NCBI GenBank assembly: GCA_016191995.1
Contig: JACPVA010000068.1
Coordinates: forward strand, 1 to 41,397
DNA length: 41,397 bases
DNA from: Burkholderiales bacterium
GTDB lineage: Bacteria; Pseudomonadota; Gammaproteobacteria; Burkholderiales; Burkholderiaceae_C
Direction of reading: 5' to 3'
Positions 1 to 8,126 of this stretch are shown here, piece after piece; position 1 is the stretch's first letter; each line of letters begins with the position of its first letter. The notes under the pieces were generated by a model, which worked only from the letters and a program-made list of their open reading frames with translations, was not told where the DNA came from and made no database searches. The position numbers and the translations under genes are program-made.

Positions 1-1236
1 CCACAGGCGCGCGGCCGCCTGCGCCGCGAGCGTATCGCGGCGCGCCGCGCGCTCGGCGCGCACCGCATCCAGCCGCGCCAGCGCCTGCCCGGCCTCGGCG
101 ACGCGCGCGGCGACGTGCACCGGGCTCCAGCGCCGCTGCTGCGCGCGCTCCAGCCGCGCCGAGACGATCCGCATCGATCCGGCCTCGACCTCGCGCGCGC
201 CGGCCGCGCGTGCCAGCGCGAGCTTGCCGGCGCTGGCGTCGGCCTCGTCGCCCGGGGTGCGGCGCTCGACCTCGAGCTGCTGCTCGAAGGCCTCGGCGGC
301 GCGCTCGAACCACGGCAGCGGGTCGTCGGCGAGGTCCAGCAGCGACGCATCGACCCAGTCGCGCAGCGCGGCGACGCTGTCGGCGTCGTGGCCGGCGACA
401 TAGGGCGCGAGCCAGAGGTCCAGCCGCTCGACCTCACGCCGGCCCTCGGTCGCGGCGGCGGTGCGCAGCAGCCCGACGATGCGCCGCCAGCGCCGGTCCG
501 AGACTGCGAGCCCGCGTTCGGCCACCGCTGCGCGCAGCTCGGCCAGCGCGGCCAGCGCATCCGCCGACAGCGTCACCGCATCGGCCGCGGCGCGCACCGC
601 GGCGCGCTCGGCCGGCGTCAGCGGCGCCGGGACGTCGGCGGCGCTGCCGTCGCGCCCGGTCAGCAGCGCGGCAAACGAGGCGTCGCCGACCGGCGCCACC
701 GGAACGCGCAGCAGGAAACGATCGTGGAAGGCGAGCAGCGACTCGTCGGCCGGCGCTTCGTTGGTCGCGCCGACGAGGCTGACCAGCGGCGTCGGGCGCC
801 GGCCGCTGCCGTTGTCGAACTCGCGCTCGTTGAGCAGCGTCAGCAGTGCGTTGAGGATCGCCGAGTTGGCCTTGAAGACCTCGTCGAGGAAGGCGATGCC
901 GGCGGTCGGCAGATAGCCGTCGACGAGGCGTTCGTAGCGGTCGTCCTCCAGCGCGACCAGCGACAGCGGGCCGAACAGCTCCTCCGGGGTCGAGAAGCGC
1001 GTCAGCAGCCGCTCGAAGTACGCGGTGCCGGCGAAGGCGCGGTGCAGCCGGCGCGCCAGCTCGCTCTTGGCGGTGCCGGGCGGGCCGATCAGCAGCACAT
1101 GCTCGCCGGCCAGCGCGCCGAGCAGCAGCAGCCGCACCGCGGTCTGGCGTTCCAGCAGCCCGTCCTCGAGCGCGGCCAGGTGCGCGCGCAGCCGATCGCG
1201 CGCGGGCAGTGCGGCGGTGGTGGCGTCGGGGCTCAT
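1..1236 (-). CDS. ravA: RavA-like MoxR-family AAA+ ATPase (3' end outside window)
   Basis: The minus frame from the ATG at 1236 stays open to base 1, giving 412 residues without a stop, so the C-terminus lies outside the window. Visible motifs are a Walker A GPPGTAKS at about residues 51-58, a Walker B AFLDEVFK near 115, and the sensor-like GATNEAP. The wording around RFSTPEELFGPLS, SGYLP-type DGYLPTAG and SDRRWRR closely follows Escherichia coli RavA, a MoxR ATPase that works with the VWA protein ViaA. A viaA partner would be expected further left but cannot be seen. The ATG lies 79 bases after the stop of the DUF364 gene, so the two may be co-transcribed. The family call is firm; the symbol is by similarity only. 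Confidence 0.85.
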   Translation of the reverse strand, partial: MSPDATTAALPARDRLRAHLAALEDGLLERQTAVRLLLLGALAGEHVLLIGPPGTAKSELARRLHRAFAGTAYFERLLTRFSTPEELFGPLSLVALEDDRYERLVDGYLPTAGIAFLDEVFKANSAILNALLTLLNEREFDNGSGRRPTPLVSLVGATNEAPADESLLAFHDRFLLRVPVAPVGDASFAALLTGRDGSAADVPAPLTPAERAAVRAAADAVTLSADALAALAELRAAVAERGLAVSDRRWRRIVGLLRTAAATEGRREVERLDLWLAPYVAGHDADSVAALRDWVDASLLDLADDPLPWFERAAEAFEQQLEVERRTPGDEADASAGKLALARAAGAREVEAGSMRIVSARLERAQQRRWSPVHVAARVAEAGQALARLDAVRAERAARRDTLAAQAAARLW

Positions 1237-1315
1237 GCGACGGTCCTCGCGGCGTCGTGCGCCCGGTGGCTGCCACGAACGTCCGCGCCGGCCGCGCCAG
1301 CTGTCGGGCGCACGC

Positions 1316-2155
1316 TCATCGTCCGGCCGCGGCGACCAACGCCGGCCATCCGGGGTAGTCGGCGCGCTCGAGGCTGAACTTGCGCGCGTTCGAGCCCCAG
1401 GGCGTGCCGGACTCGATCGCCGCCACCAGAGCGGCCGGGTCGCTGACCCAGGTGCCGCCGATGCGCGTCACGCCGCGCCGGAACAGCGCGTCGGGCAGGC
1501 AGCCGGCGCTCGGGCCGACGAGGGCGAAGACCTCGGCGCCGCGCACCGCATCGGCGACGGCGTCGAAGCTGCGGTTGAGCAGCACGGTGCTGGTGGCCAG
1601 CACCTTGCGGCATGGCGCGAGCGCGGCCGGGTCGAGGGTGACGGTATAGCCGTCGCGCTCGCCGGCCAGATCGGCGCGCAGTTCCAGCACCGTCAGCCGC
1701 GCGCCGCGGGCGACGATCTGCGGCACCAGCGGCGGGAAGAAACCGACCATGCCGATCGCCTCGCCAGGCTGCGGGTCGAGCCCGGCGATCGAGTCGGAGG
1801 CCGAAGGGGGCATGAAGCCGGCGGCGTCCATCAGGTGGCGCGTCAGCGCATTGACGGCGGCGAATCCGACCGCCTGCCAGGCCGGGTCCGGGTCCTTCCA
1901 GCGTGCGGCCAGCGCCAGCGCATCGGCACCGGCGAGCGCGTCGTGGTGGCCGCCGGCGTCGAGCCCGGCGAGCGTGGCGCCGAGCAGCAGGTAGCTCAAT
2001 CCGAGGCTGCCGTCCTCCAGCGCCAGCGCGCCGAACTCGCCGTCCTTGGACTGGCGCAGCGCGCTGGCCGGCAGGTGCAGCGAGCGCACACGCGGCAGCT
2101 TGCGCCGGGCGAGGGCGGCGCGCAGGTCGGCGAGGATCTGGTCGGCAATCGTCAT
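1316..2155 (-). CDS. DUF364 / DUF4213 family protein (putative heavy-metal chelation fold)
   Basis: A 279-residue protein, starting at the ATG giving MTIADQILADLRAAL. A longer in-frame ORF reaches back to 2389 but its extra N-terminus is Ala/Arg/Ser-rich and looks like non-coding DNA. Family landmarks are GMVGFFPPLVPQI in the middle, the segment KVLATSTVLLNRSFDAV, and FALVGPSAGCLPDALFRRG near the C-terminus, matching the Rossmann-like DUF364 domain with its preceding DUF4213 part. Members are often annotated as putative heavy-metal chelation proteins, but no substrate can be assigned here. It sits upstream of the RavA-like gene on the same strand. Confidence 0.75.
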   Translation of the reverse strand: MTIADQILADLRAALARRKLPRVRSLHLPASALRQSKDGEFGALALEDGSLGLSYLLLGATLAGLDAGGHHDALAGADALALAARWKDPDPAWQAVGFAAVNALTRHLMDAAGFMPPSASDSIAGLDPQPGEAIGMVGFFPPLVPQIVARGARLTVLELRADLAGERDGYTVTLDPAALAPCRKVLATSTVLLNRSFDAVADAVRGAEVFALVGPSAGCLPDALFRRGVTRIGGTWVSDPAALVAAIESGTPWGSNARKFSLERADYPGWPALVAAAGR

Positions 2156-2179
2156 GCCGGCATCTTGCCAGCATCTGTC

Positions 2180-2215
2180 GCCAGGGGCCTTGAACCAGGA
2201 CAGGCAGGCCCTGGC
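2180..2215. other. Imperfect inverted repeat between two minus-strand genes
   Basis: Arms at 2180-2190 (GCCAGGGGCCT) and 2206-2215 (AGGCCCTGGC) pair with a single bulged G around a 15-nt loop. It lies just downstream of the stop of the small gene ending at 2268. There is no T-run, so calling it a terminator is a guess; it could also be a chance GC-rich stem. Confidence 0.25.
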
Positions 2216-2267
2216 GGGTGCCGCGCAGAGGGCCCGGAGCTTCCCGCGCCCGCGTGCCGGCGATGTG

Positions 2268-2618
2268 TCAGAACGGCGCGAAGCCGCTGCGCGGTGCGCT
2301 GTCCGGGAACAGCGAGTCGAGGCTGCGGCGCAGCGTCCGGCGGCGCTGGCAGCAGCCCTCGTCGTCGCCGGCGAGGCTGGCGAAGACATGGCCGCGCAGC
2401 AGCAGCAGGTCCTCGGGCTCCTCGGCGCGGCGCACCTGCTCGGCGAGCCAGCGTCCGCGCTCGTCGTCCAGGCAGGCGACGGCGGCCATGAAGTCCCGCT
2501 TCAGGCCGACGAAGACGCGCCGCGCCGCGAGCCGCGCCAGGCGGTCGCCGGGCAGCCCGGCGCCGGGCAGGCCGGGTTGCGGCAGGAAGCGGCGCGGCTC
2601 GATCGGGGACTTGTGCAT
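2268..2618 (-). CDS. Small hypothetical protein, second of a tandem pair
   Basis: A 116-residue soluble protein from the ATG at 2618. I do not recognise the family. The second half (FMAAVACLDDERG... LFPDSAPRSGFAPF) lines up with the C-terminal half of the gene immediately upstream. Both have F-x-AAVA-x-L, a VRR-x-E segment, an LR-x-x-V helix, and nearly the same final residues (FPDSAPRSGFAPF against FPTRSPRSGFAPL). No membrane segment or signal peptide is apparent. Thirty-one bases separate it from the upstream copy, so the two are probably one transcription unit. Support for it being real is the shared C-terminus and the tight spacing, not any named domain. Confidence 0.6.
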   Translation of the reverse strand: MHKSPIEPRRFLPQPGLPGAGLPGDRLARLAARRVFVGLKRDFMAAVACLDDERGRWLAEQVRRAEEPEDLLLLRGHVFASLAGDDEGCCQRRRTLRRSLDSLFPDSAPRSGFAPF

Positions 2619-2649
2619 GTCGTGTCCGGATTGCCTCGTGCGGCCGCGG

Positions 2650-3117
2650 CTACAGCGGCGCGAAACCCGAGCGCGGCGAGCGCGTCGGGAAGTGGCGGTT
2701 CAGCCGCGCCAGCCGCGCGTCGGCCTCGGCCTGGCTGTGCTGCAGCGCGACCACGCGATACACCTCGGCGCGCAGGTGCCACAGGTCGCGCAGCGTCGGG
2801 CTGATCTCGATCCGGCGCACCAGCGCGCCGGCCTCCGCGGCGGCGGTCAGGTCGGCGACCGCGGCCTGGAACTCGGCGCGCACCGCGGGCAGGTGTCGGG
2901 GCGAGGCGGCGGCGTCCAGCGGCGCCGGCGACATGATCCAGCACAGCGCGCGCTGCCACATCGAGTCCGGAGCATGGCGCAGCGACGGCGGGCGCACTTC
3001 GGTGCGCAGGCTGCTGGACGCAGCCACCGGCGACGGCGTGCGGGTCCAGCGGCGCAGGGTGAGGGCGGTCATCGGCATGCAGCGGACTTCGGCCGGATCG
3101 GCCTCGTCTTGAGTCAT
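2650..3117 (-). CDS. Small hypothetical protein, first of a tandem pair
   Basis: A 155-residue ORF from the ATG at 3117; internal ATGs at 3078 and 3072 are alternative starts. The first 40 residues are Ser/Arg/Pro-rich and may not be translated. From about residue 50 it reads as a helical protein (MWQRALCWIMSPAPLDAAA, then FQAAVADLTAAAEAG and LWHLRAEVYRVVALQHSQAEADARLARL), ending FPTRSPRSGFAPL. The C-terminal half resembles the downstream gene, suggesting duplication. The family is unknown to me. The HSQAEADARLARL stretch could form a short coiled coil. The exact start is uncertain. Confidence 0.6.
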   Translation of the reverse strand: MTQDEADPAEVRCMPMTALTLRRWTRTPSPVAASSSLRTEVRPPSLRHAPDSMWQRALCWIMSPAPLDAAASPRHLPAVRAEFQAAVADLTAAAEAGALVRRIEISPTLRDLWHLRAEVYRVVALQHSQAEADARLARLNRHFPTRSPRSGFAPL

Positions 3118-3216
3118 TCTTCACACTGCGCGGCACGGCGAAGGCGCGAAATGCGCCGTCAGCGGGCGCCAGTTCGGTGCCGGGCCGGCGCGCGCGGCGT
3201 GGCTGCCGCGGCGCCG

Positions 3217-3582
3217 TCAGAGCGGGCCGTGGCTGCGCTTGCGCTCGGCGGTATAGGCCCACCAGGGCCGCGCCGGCGCACCGCGCATGAAGTCGACCGC
3301 GGCCATGAAGACGTCGAGCACGCAGGGGTCCTGCCGCTGCCCGGTCGCGTCGCAGAGCTGGCGGTACAGCGCGAAGGCATCGCGCGCGGCGAGATCGCGC
3401 GGGTGCGCGATGCCGAGCCGCCGCAGGTCGGCGGCGATCGACGGCCCGACGTTGGGGATCTGCTCGAGCCGATCGCAATCGGCGGCGTCGCGCGCCTTGG
3501 CCGGGCGGCGCGCCGACGGCGGCCGGGCCCTGGCGCGGCGCGTTGCGGCCGGCGCGCTCGCGTCTGTGCTGCGGCGGCCCAT
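3217..3582 (-). CDS. Helix-hairpin-helix protein, Cdd1/'pathogenicity locus' type
   Basis: A 121-residue protein. The ATG at 3582 shares its first base with the TGA of lexA (TGATG), so translation is probably coupled; a GTG one codon earlier is the alternative. The first 35 residues are Arg/Ala-rich and basic. They are followed by a helix-hairpin-helix core, LEQIPNVGPSIAADLRRLGI, then DLAARDAFALYRQLC, DPCVLDVFMAAVDFM and PARPWWAYTAERK, which are typical of the small Cdd1-like family sometimes labelled mitomycin resistance protein. The HhH suggests DNA contact. Being downstream of and overlapping lexA suggests SOS-linked expression; that is an inference from context. Confidence 0.8.
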   Translation of the reverse strand: MGRRSTDASAPAATRRARARPPSARRPAKARDAADCDRLEQIPNVGPSIAADLRRLGIAHPRDLAARDAFALYRQLCDATGQRQDPCVLDVFMAAVDFMRGAPARPWWAYTAERKRSHGPL

Positions 3583-4277
3583 CACACGAGCATGTGGTTG
3601 CGGATCAGCCCGACCGCCACACCCTCGATCGCGAATCCCTCGTCGCCGCGGCGCACGACGATCGGCTCGAAATCGGGGTTCTCGGGCAACAGCTCGATGC
3701 CGTGGCGGTGGCGCGCGAGCCGCTTGACGGTGACCTCGTCGCCCAGCCGCGCGACGACGATCTGCCCGCTGCGCGCCTCGGCCGTCTTCTGCACCGCGAG
3801 CAGGTCGCCGTCGAGGATGCCGGCGTCGCGCATGCTCATGCCGCGCACGCGCAGCAGGAAGTCGGGCCGGCGCTGGAACAGCGTCGCCTCGACGACGTAG
3901 GTCTGGTCGACATGCTCCTGCGCCAGGATCGGGCTGCCGGCGGCGACGCGGCCAACCAGCGGCAGCGTCAGCTGGCTCTGCAAGGGCAGCAGGAACTGCT
4001 TGCCGTATCCTGCGATGCGCGCGACGCTGAGCGCGCGCAGGGTTTCGGCGCGCAGCCGGATCCCGCGCGAGGTGCCGCCGACGAGCTCGATCACGCCCTT
4101 GCGCGCGAGCGCCTGCAGGTGCTCCTCGGCGGCGTTGGCGGACTTGAAGCCGAGCTCGGCGGCGATCTCGGCGCGTGTCGGCGGCGCGCCGCTGCGCTCG
4201 ATCGCGCTCGTGACGAGGTCGAGCACCTGCTGCTGGCGCGCCGTCAGGCGCGGGCTGTCGGGGGCGGGGTCTTGCAT
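3582..4277 (-). CDS. lexA: SOS repressor LexA
   Basis: Transcriptional repressor of the SOS regulon that self-cleaves when RecA filaments form. From the ATG at 4277 it has 231 residues: winged-helix DNA-binding domain ([12 protein letters not shown], then [21 protein letters not shown]), the Ala-Gly cleavage site at about 113-114 in [10 protein letters not shown], the catalytic Ser148 in [10 protein letters not shown] and Lys185 in VTVKRLAR. An ATG at 4304 would add nine residues (MDSPRGRPA); neither start has a clear ribosome site, and 4304 lies very close to the predicted promoter. A LexA-box-like sequence is just upstream, as expected for autoregulation. It is divergent from the asparaginase gene. 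Confidence 0.95.
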   Translation of the reverse strand: MQDPAPDSPRLTARQQQVLDLVTSAIERSGAPPTRAEIAAELGFKSANAAEEHLQALARKGVIELVGGTSRGIRLRAETLRALSVARIAGYGKQFLLPLQSQLTLPLVGRVAAGSPILAQEHVDQTYVVEATLFQRRPDFLLRVRGMSMRDAGILDGDLLAVQKTAEARSGQIVVARLGDEVTVKRLARHRHGIELLPENPDFEPIVVRRGDEGFAIEGVAVGLIRNHMLV

Positions 4278-4313
4278 GGCGGGTCGGCCGCGGGGGCTGT
4301 CCATTTATCCAGG

Positions 4314-4333
4314 TACTGTATTTTCATCCAGAG
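4314..4333. promoter_or_regulatory. LexA-box-like operator between lexA and the asparaginase gene
   Basis: The sequence at 4316-4331 is CTGT-N8-CCAG, one base from the CTGT-N8-ACAG core used by LexA of gamma- and betaproteobacteria. Over 20 bases it matches the E. coli consensus TACTGTATATATATACAGTA at 14 positions. On the minus strand TACAGT (4320-4315) could be the lexA -10 element; on the plus strand TACTGT (4314-4319) could serve the asparaginase gene. A repressor here could therefore affect both divergent promoters, although only lexA control is expected. Confidence 0.65.
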
Positions 4334-4342
4334 AGGCGCAGG

Positions 4343-5296
<954 letters not shown>

Positions 5297-5362
5297 CGCT
5301 GCGGGCTGGCTCGGCCCAACCATTCCGCAGCCGGCGAATCGCATCTGCGTGATGCAGGCCCT

Positions 5363-8113
5363 CTATCCCGACCACGCCGTCGTCATCAGCACCGCGAAGT
5401 CGCGCCGCGACAGCACGGCCGTGCAGTCGCGCCAGTCCTTATCGGGCGGCGCCATCGTGGCGGTGTAGCGAAGGTCGAAGCCGGTGGCCTCGCGCTGGGC
5501 GTCGATGTACTCGTCCATCTTCAGGCCCAGTGCCTCGATGTCGTCGATCCACTCGTCCTTGATCGTGTCTGGGACGGAGCCGAACAGGTCGTAGCGGTCG
5601 CGCATGCGGTCCGAGAGGCGGTCGTAGATCTTCTCGTCGACGGTCTGCTCGTTGACCAGGTTGAGCATGTCCACGGTGTCGCGCTTCTGGCCGAAGCGTT
5701 TGATGCGGCCGATGCGCTGTTCCAGCCGCGTCGGGTTCCAGGGCAGGTCGACGTTCACCAGCGTGCCCAGGGTCTGCAGGTTCAGGCCCTCGCAGGCGGC
5801 ATCCGTGGCCACCATGATCCGGATCTGGTGCTCGGCCACCATCTTCTTGAGCGTCTCGCGTTCGCACGACACGCTGTCGCCGCGCTGGTAGAGCCGGCTG
5901 CGGCCGGCACCAGCGTACAGACCGATGGCTTCATCCGGGTAGCGCTGGGCGAGCTGCTCCGCCACCCAGCGCGCGGTGTCGTAGTACTGGCTGAAGATGA
6001 TCACGCCCAGCTCCAGCCACTTCTCGCGGTCCAGGTAGTACAGCAGTGCCGCAAGCTTCGGGTCGGACTCGATCCTCTCCAGCCGGTTCAGCAGCCGCTC
6101 CAGGGCCTCGCGCTCGTCGCTGGTTTCAACGGCCAGCTCCGCGTCGCCCTCGTCTTCCTCGTCGCGCAGAGTCTGGCCTTGCAGAAGCGCTCGCACCGTG
6201 TTCAGGCCCGCGTGGATGGACGAGCAGATGCGCTGCTCCACCAGGTTCTTCATGAACCCGCCGCCGCCCCCGCGACCCTGGCCGCTCGCGCTCAACGCCT
6301 TGCCGAAGGCGCGTGCCTCGCGGTACGCCTCGCGGAAGTCCTCGCTGGTGCGCAGGGCCTTGGCCTCGAACAGCGCGTCGAAGCCCTGGGGCTCGCGAAC
6401 GAGCTGCCGATCGGGATGCACGTCCACGCCCACCCGTGCCAGCAGGCCGGCGTCCTCCAGGCTGACGCGCCTGCGCAGCACCACGTGGCGCACCAAGGGG
6501 TTCTCGCGCTGGAAGAAGGTGGCGCCGGACACCTGCCGGTGCAGCTCGTCTTCCAGAATCTCGCGCGTGTCCTCGCTCAGGTCGGCCAGCGACCGGGCGG
6601 TCTGGGTCTCGCCGTTCACCAGCCCCAGGTCCTGGCGGATCGCGCTGAACAGCCGCCTGGCGCGCGGCTCGCGCGTGGAGTCCACCAGCGGCAGCGGGGA
6701 CCGTAGCAGCTCCCACGCATGCTCGGCAGAGGTCACCTCCTGCCGGCCCGACAGAATCTCCAGCACCTCACCGGCCCGGTGCCAGGCCGCGAAGTCGTTG
6801 CCCAGCACGAAGTTGCCGCGCCCCTGGTGCAGGATGCCGATCAGGTCCCACAGGTCCTGCGGCTGCGTCTGGATGGGCGTCGCCGTGCCCAGCAGCACAT
6901 GCTCCGACCGGGCCGCGATCTCGCGCATGAAGGCCAGCAGCTCGTTCGGCGTGCCCGCGTCGGCGCCGAAGCCCTGTCGCGTGCGCGCCTTGTGCGCCTC
7001 GTCCAGGATCACCAGGCCGAAGCGCAGGCCGAGCAGGTGCTGCTTCTCGGCCGATTGCCGCATCATCAGCCCGGTCGAGACGATGCCGATGCGCAGCGGG
7101 CAGCGCGCGATGTGCTCGCGGCCGGCGGGCGAGATGGCCCGTTCCTGGTCATCGAGCCACACCTTGCGCACCGTGTCCCAGCGCGCGCACGGGATGCCCA
7201 GCTTGTCCAGCATCTCGGTCTGCCACTGCTCGCACAGCGTGGCCGGGGCAAAGATCACCACCGGCCGCCGGGCTTGCTGCTCGCGGTCGGCCAGCAGGCA
7301 CAGCGTCAGCGCCGCCGTGCCGAGTGACAGCGTCTTGCCCAGGCCCACCTCGTCGGCCAGCAGCAGGCGCACCACCTTGTGCATCTGGTGGTGGCGCAGG
7401 CACTCGGTCACGAAGCCCTGCTGCCACGGCTGCAGCGACAGGCCTTCGCGGTACAGCGGCGACTCGATCAGCGCGGCCGGTGCCACGTCGTCAACGCCCT
7501 CGATCTCGTCGAACACCACCTCGCGGCGGTAGCCACGCCGGTGCACCTCGCGGATCACCGCCTCGGGCAGCGGGCGCGCCGCGTTCCACAGGAAGTCGAA
7601 CTCGCCCTCGATCCAGGCCACACCCTCGGGCGACTCGTCTTCCCACAGGATCTCGTAATGGCGCTGCCAGCCGCTGCGGGTTTCGTTCATGGAGCCGATG
7701 AAACCCAGCTTGCGCCCATCAGCCAGCTCGATGACGCCGGCCTTGCCGTGCACGAAGCCGCACACGCTGTCGGGCGCCACCCGCACCGCCTGGCCGTGCC
7801 GCTGCAGGAAGGCGTCCAGCCGGCGGTAGCGGTCGCGGTTCAGCAGCGCCTCGGCCTCGATGGCCTTCTCGTTCCAGCGGCCCATCATCCGGGCCTCGCG
7901 CAGCTGGGCCACCTTCAGGTCGTCGGGGTGGATGTCGACGTTGCAGACGATGCGGACGTGCGGAATGCCCTCCAGCAGCTCGTGCGCCACCTCGAACAGC
8001 GAGCTGGTGAAGTAGCCCGCGATGCGCCGGTAGCTGCGCGCGCCTTTCAGGTGCTCCAGCAGAAAGCTGGCGTCCAGCCGGTGCGTGCGTGACGAGAACC
8101 GCCGGATGGACAT
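5363..8113 (-). CDS. Defence helicase: PLD-like domain fused to SNF2-type helicase
   Basis: A 916-residue protein, last gene of the six-gene defence operon. Residues 1-180 form a phospholipase D-like domain with one half-site, HGKAG at about 122-126 followed by GSMNETRSGW, so a full active site would need a dimer. The helicase part has Walker A DEVGLGKT near 254-261, DEAH at 371-374, GTATP near 409, and the C-terminal helicase signature LEQRIGRIKRFGQ. Such proteins are translocases/ATPases acting on DNA and recur with DUF499 and DUF1156 proteins in phage-defence loci (helicase of the 'Hma'-like set). The ATG lies 13 bases after the methyltransferase stop. The final residues (LSRRDFAVLMTTAWSG) appear intact. 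Confidence 0.88.
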   Translation of the reverse strand: MSIRRFSSRTHRLDASFLLEHLKGARSYRRIAGYFTSSLFEVAHELLEGIPHVRIVCNVDIHPDDLKVAQLREARMMGRWNEKAIEAEALLNRDRYRRLDAFLQRHGQAVRVAPDSVCGFVHGKAGVIELADGRKLGFIGSMNETRSGWQRHYEILWEDESPEGVAWIEGEFDFLWNAARPLPEAVIREVHRRGYRREVVFDEIEGVDDVAPAALIESPLYREGLSLQPWQQGFVTECLRHHQMHKVVRLLLADEVGLGKTLSLGTAALTLCLLADREQQARRPVVIFAPATLCEQWQTEMLDKLGIPCARWDTVRKVWLDDQERAISPAGREHIARCPLRIGIVSTGLMMRQSAEKQHLLGLRFGLVILDEAHKARTRQGFGADAGTPNELLAFMREIAARSEHVLLGTATPIQTQPQDLWDLIGILHQGRGNFVLGNDFAAWHRAGEVLEILSGRQEVTSAEHAWELLRSPLPLVDSTREPRARRLFSAIRQDLGLVNGETQTARSLADLSEDTREILEDELHRQVSGATFFQRENPLVRHVVLRRRVSLEDAGLLARVGVDVHPDRQLVREPQGFDALFEAKALRTSEDFREAYREARAFGKALSASGQGRGGGGGFMKNLVEQRICSSIHAGLNTVRALLQGQTLRDEEDEGDAELAVETSDEREALERLLNRLERIESDPKLAALLYYLDREKWLELGVIIFSQYYDTARWVAEQLAQRYPDEAIGLYAGAGRSRLYQRGDSVSCERETLKKMVAEHQIRIMVATDAACEGLNLQTLGTLVNVDLPWNPTRLEQRIGRIKRFGQKRDTVDMLNLVNEQTVDEKIYDRLSDRMRDRYDLFGSVPDTIKDEWIDDIEALGLKMDEYIDAQREATGFDLRYTATMAPPDKDWRDCTAVLSRRDFAVLMTTAWSG

Positions 8114-8126
8114 GGCGCTGTCTTCC

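Noticed and set aside
5341..5355. GCATC/GATGC hairpin between the asparaginase and helicase genes as a terminator
   Set aside because: The stem is only five bases and there is no T-run on either strand.
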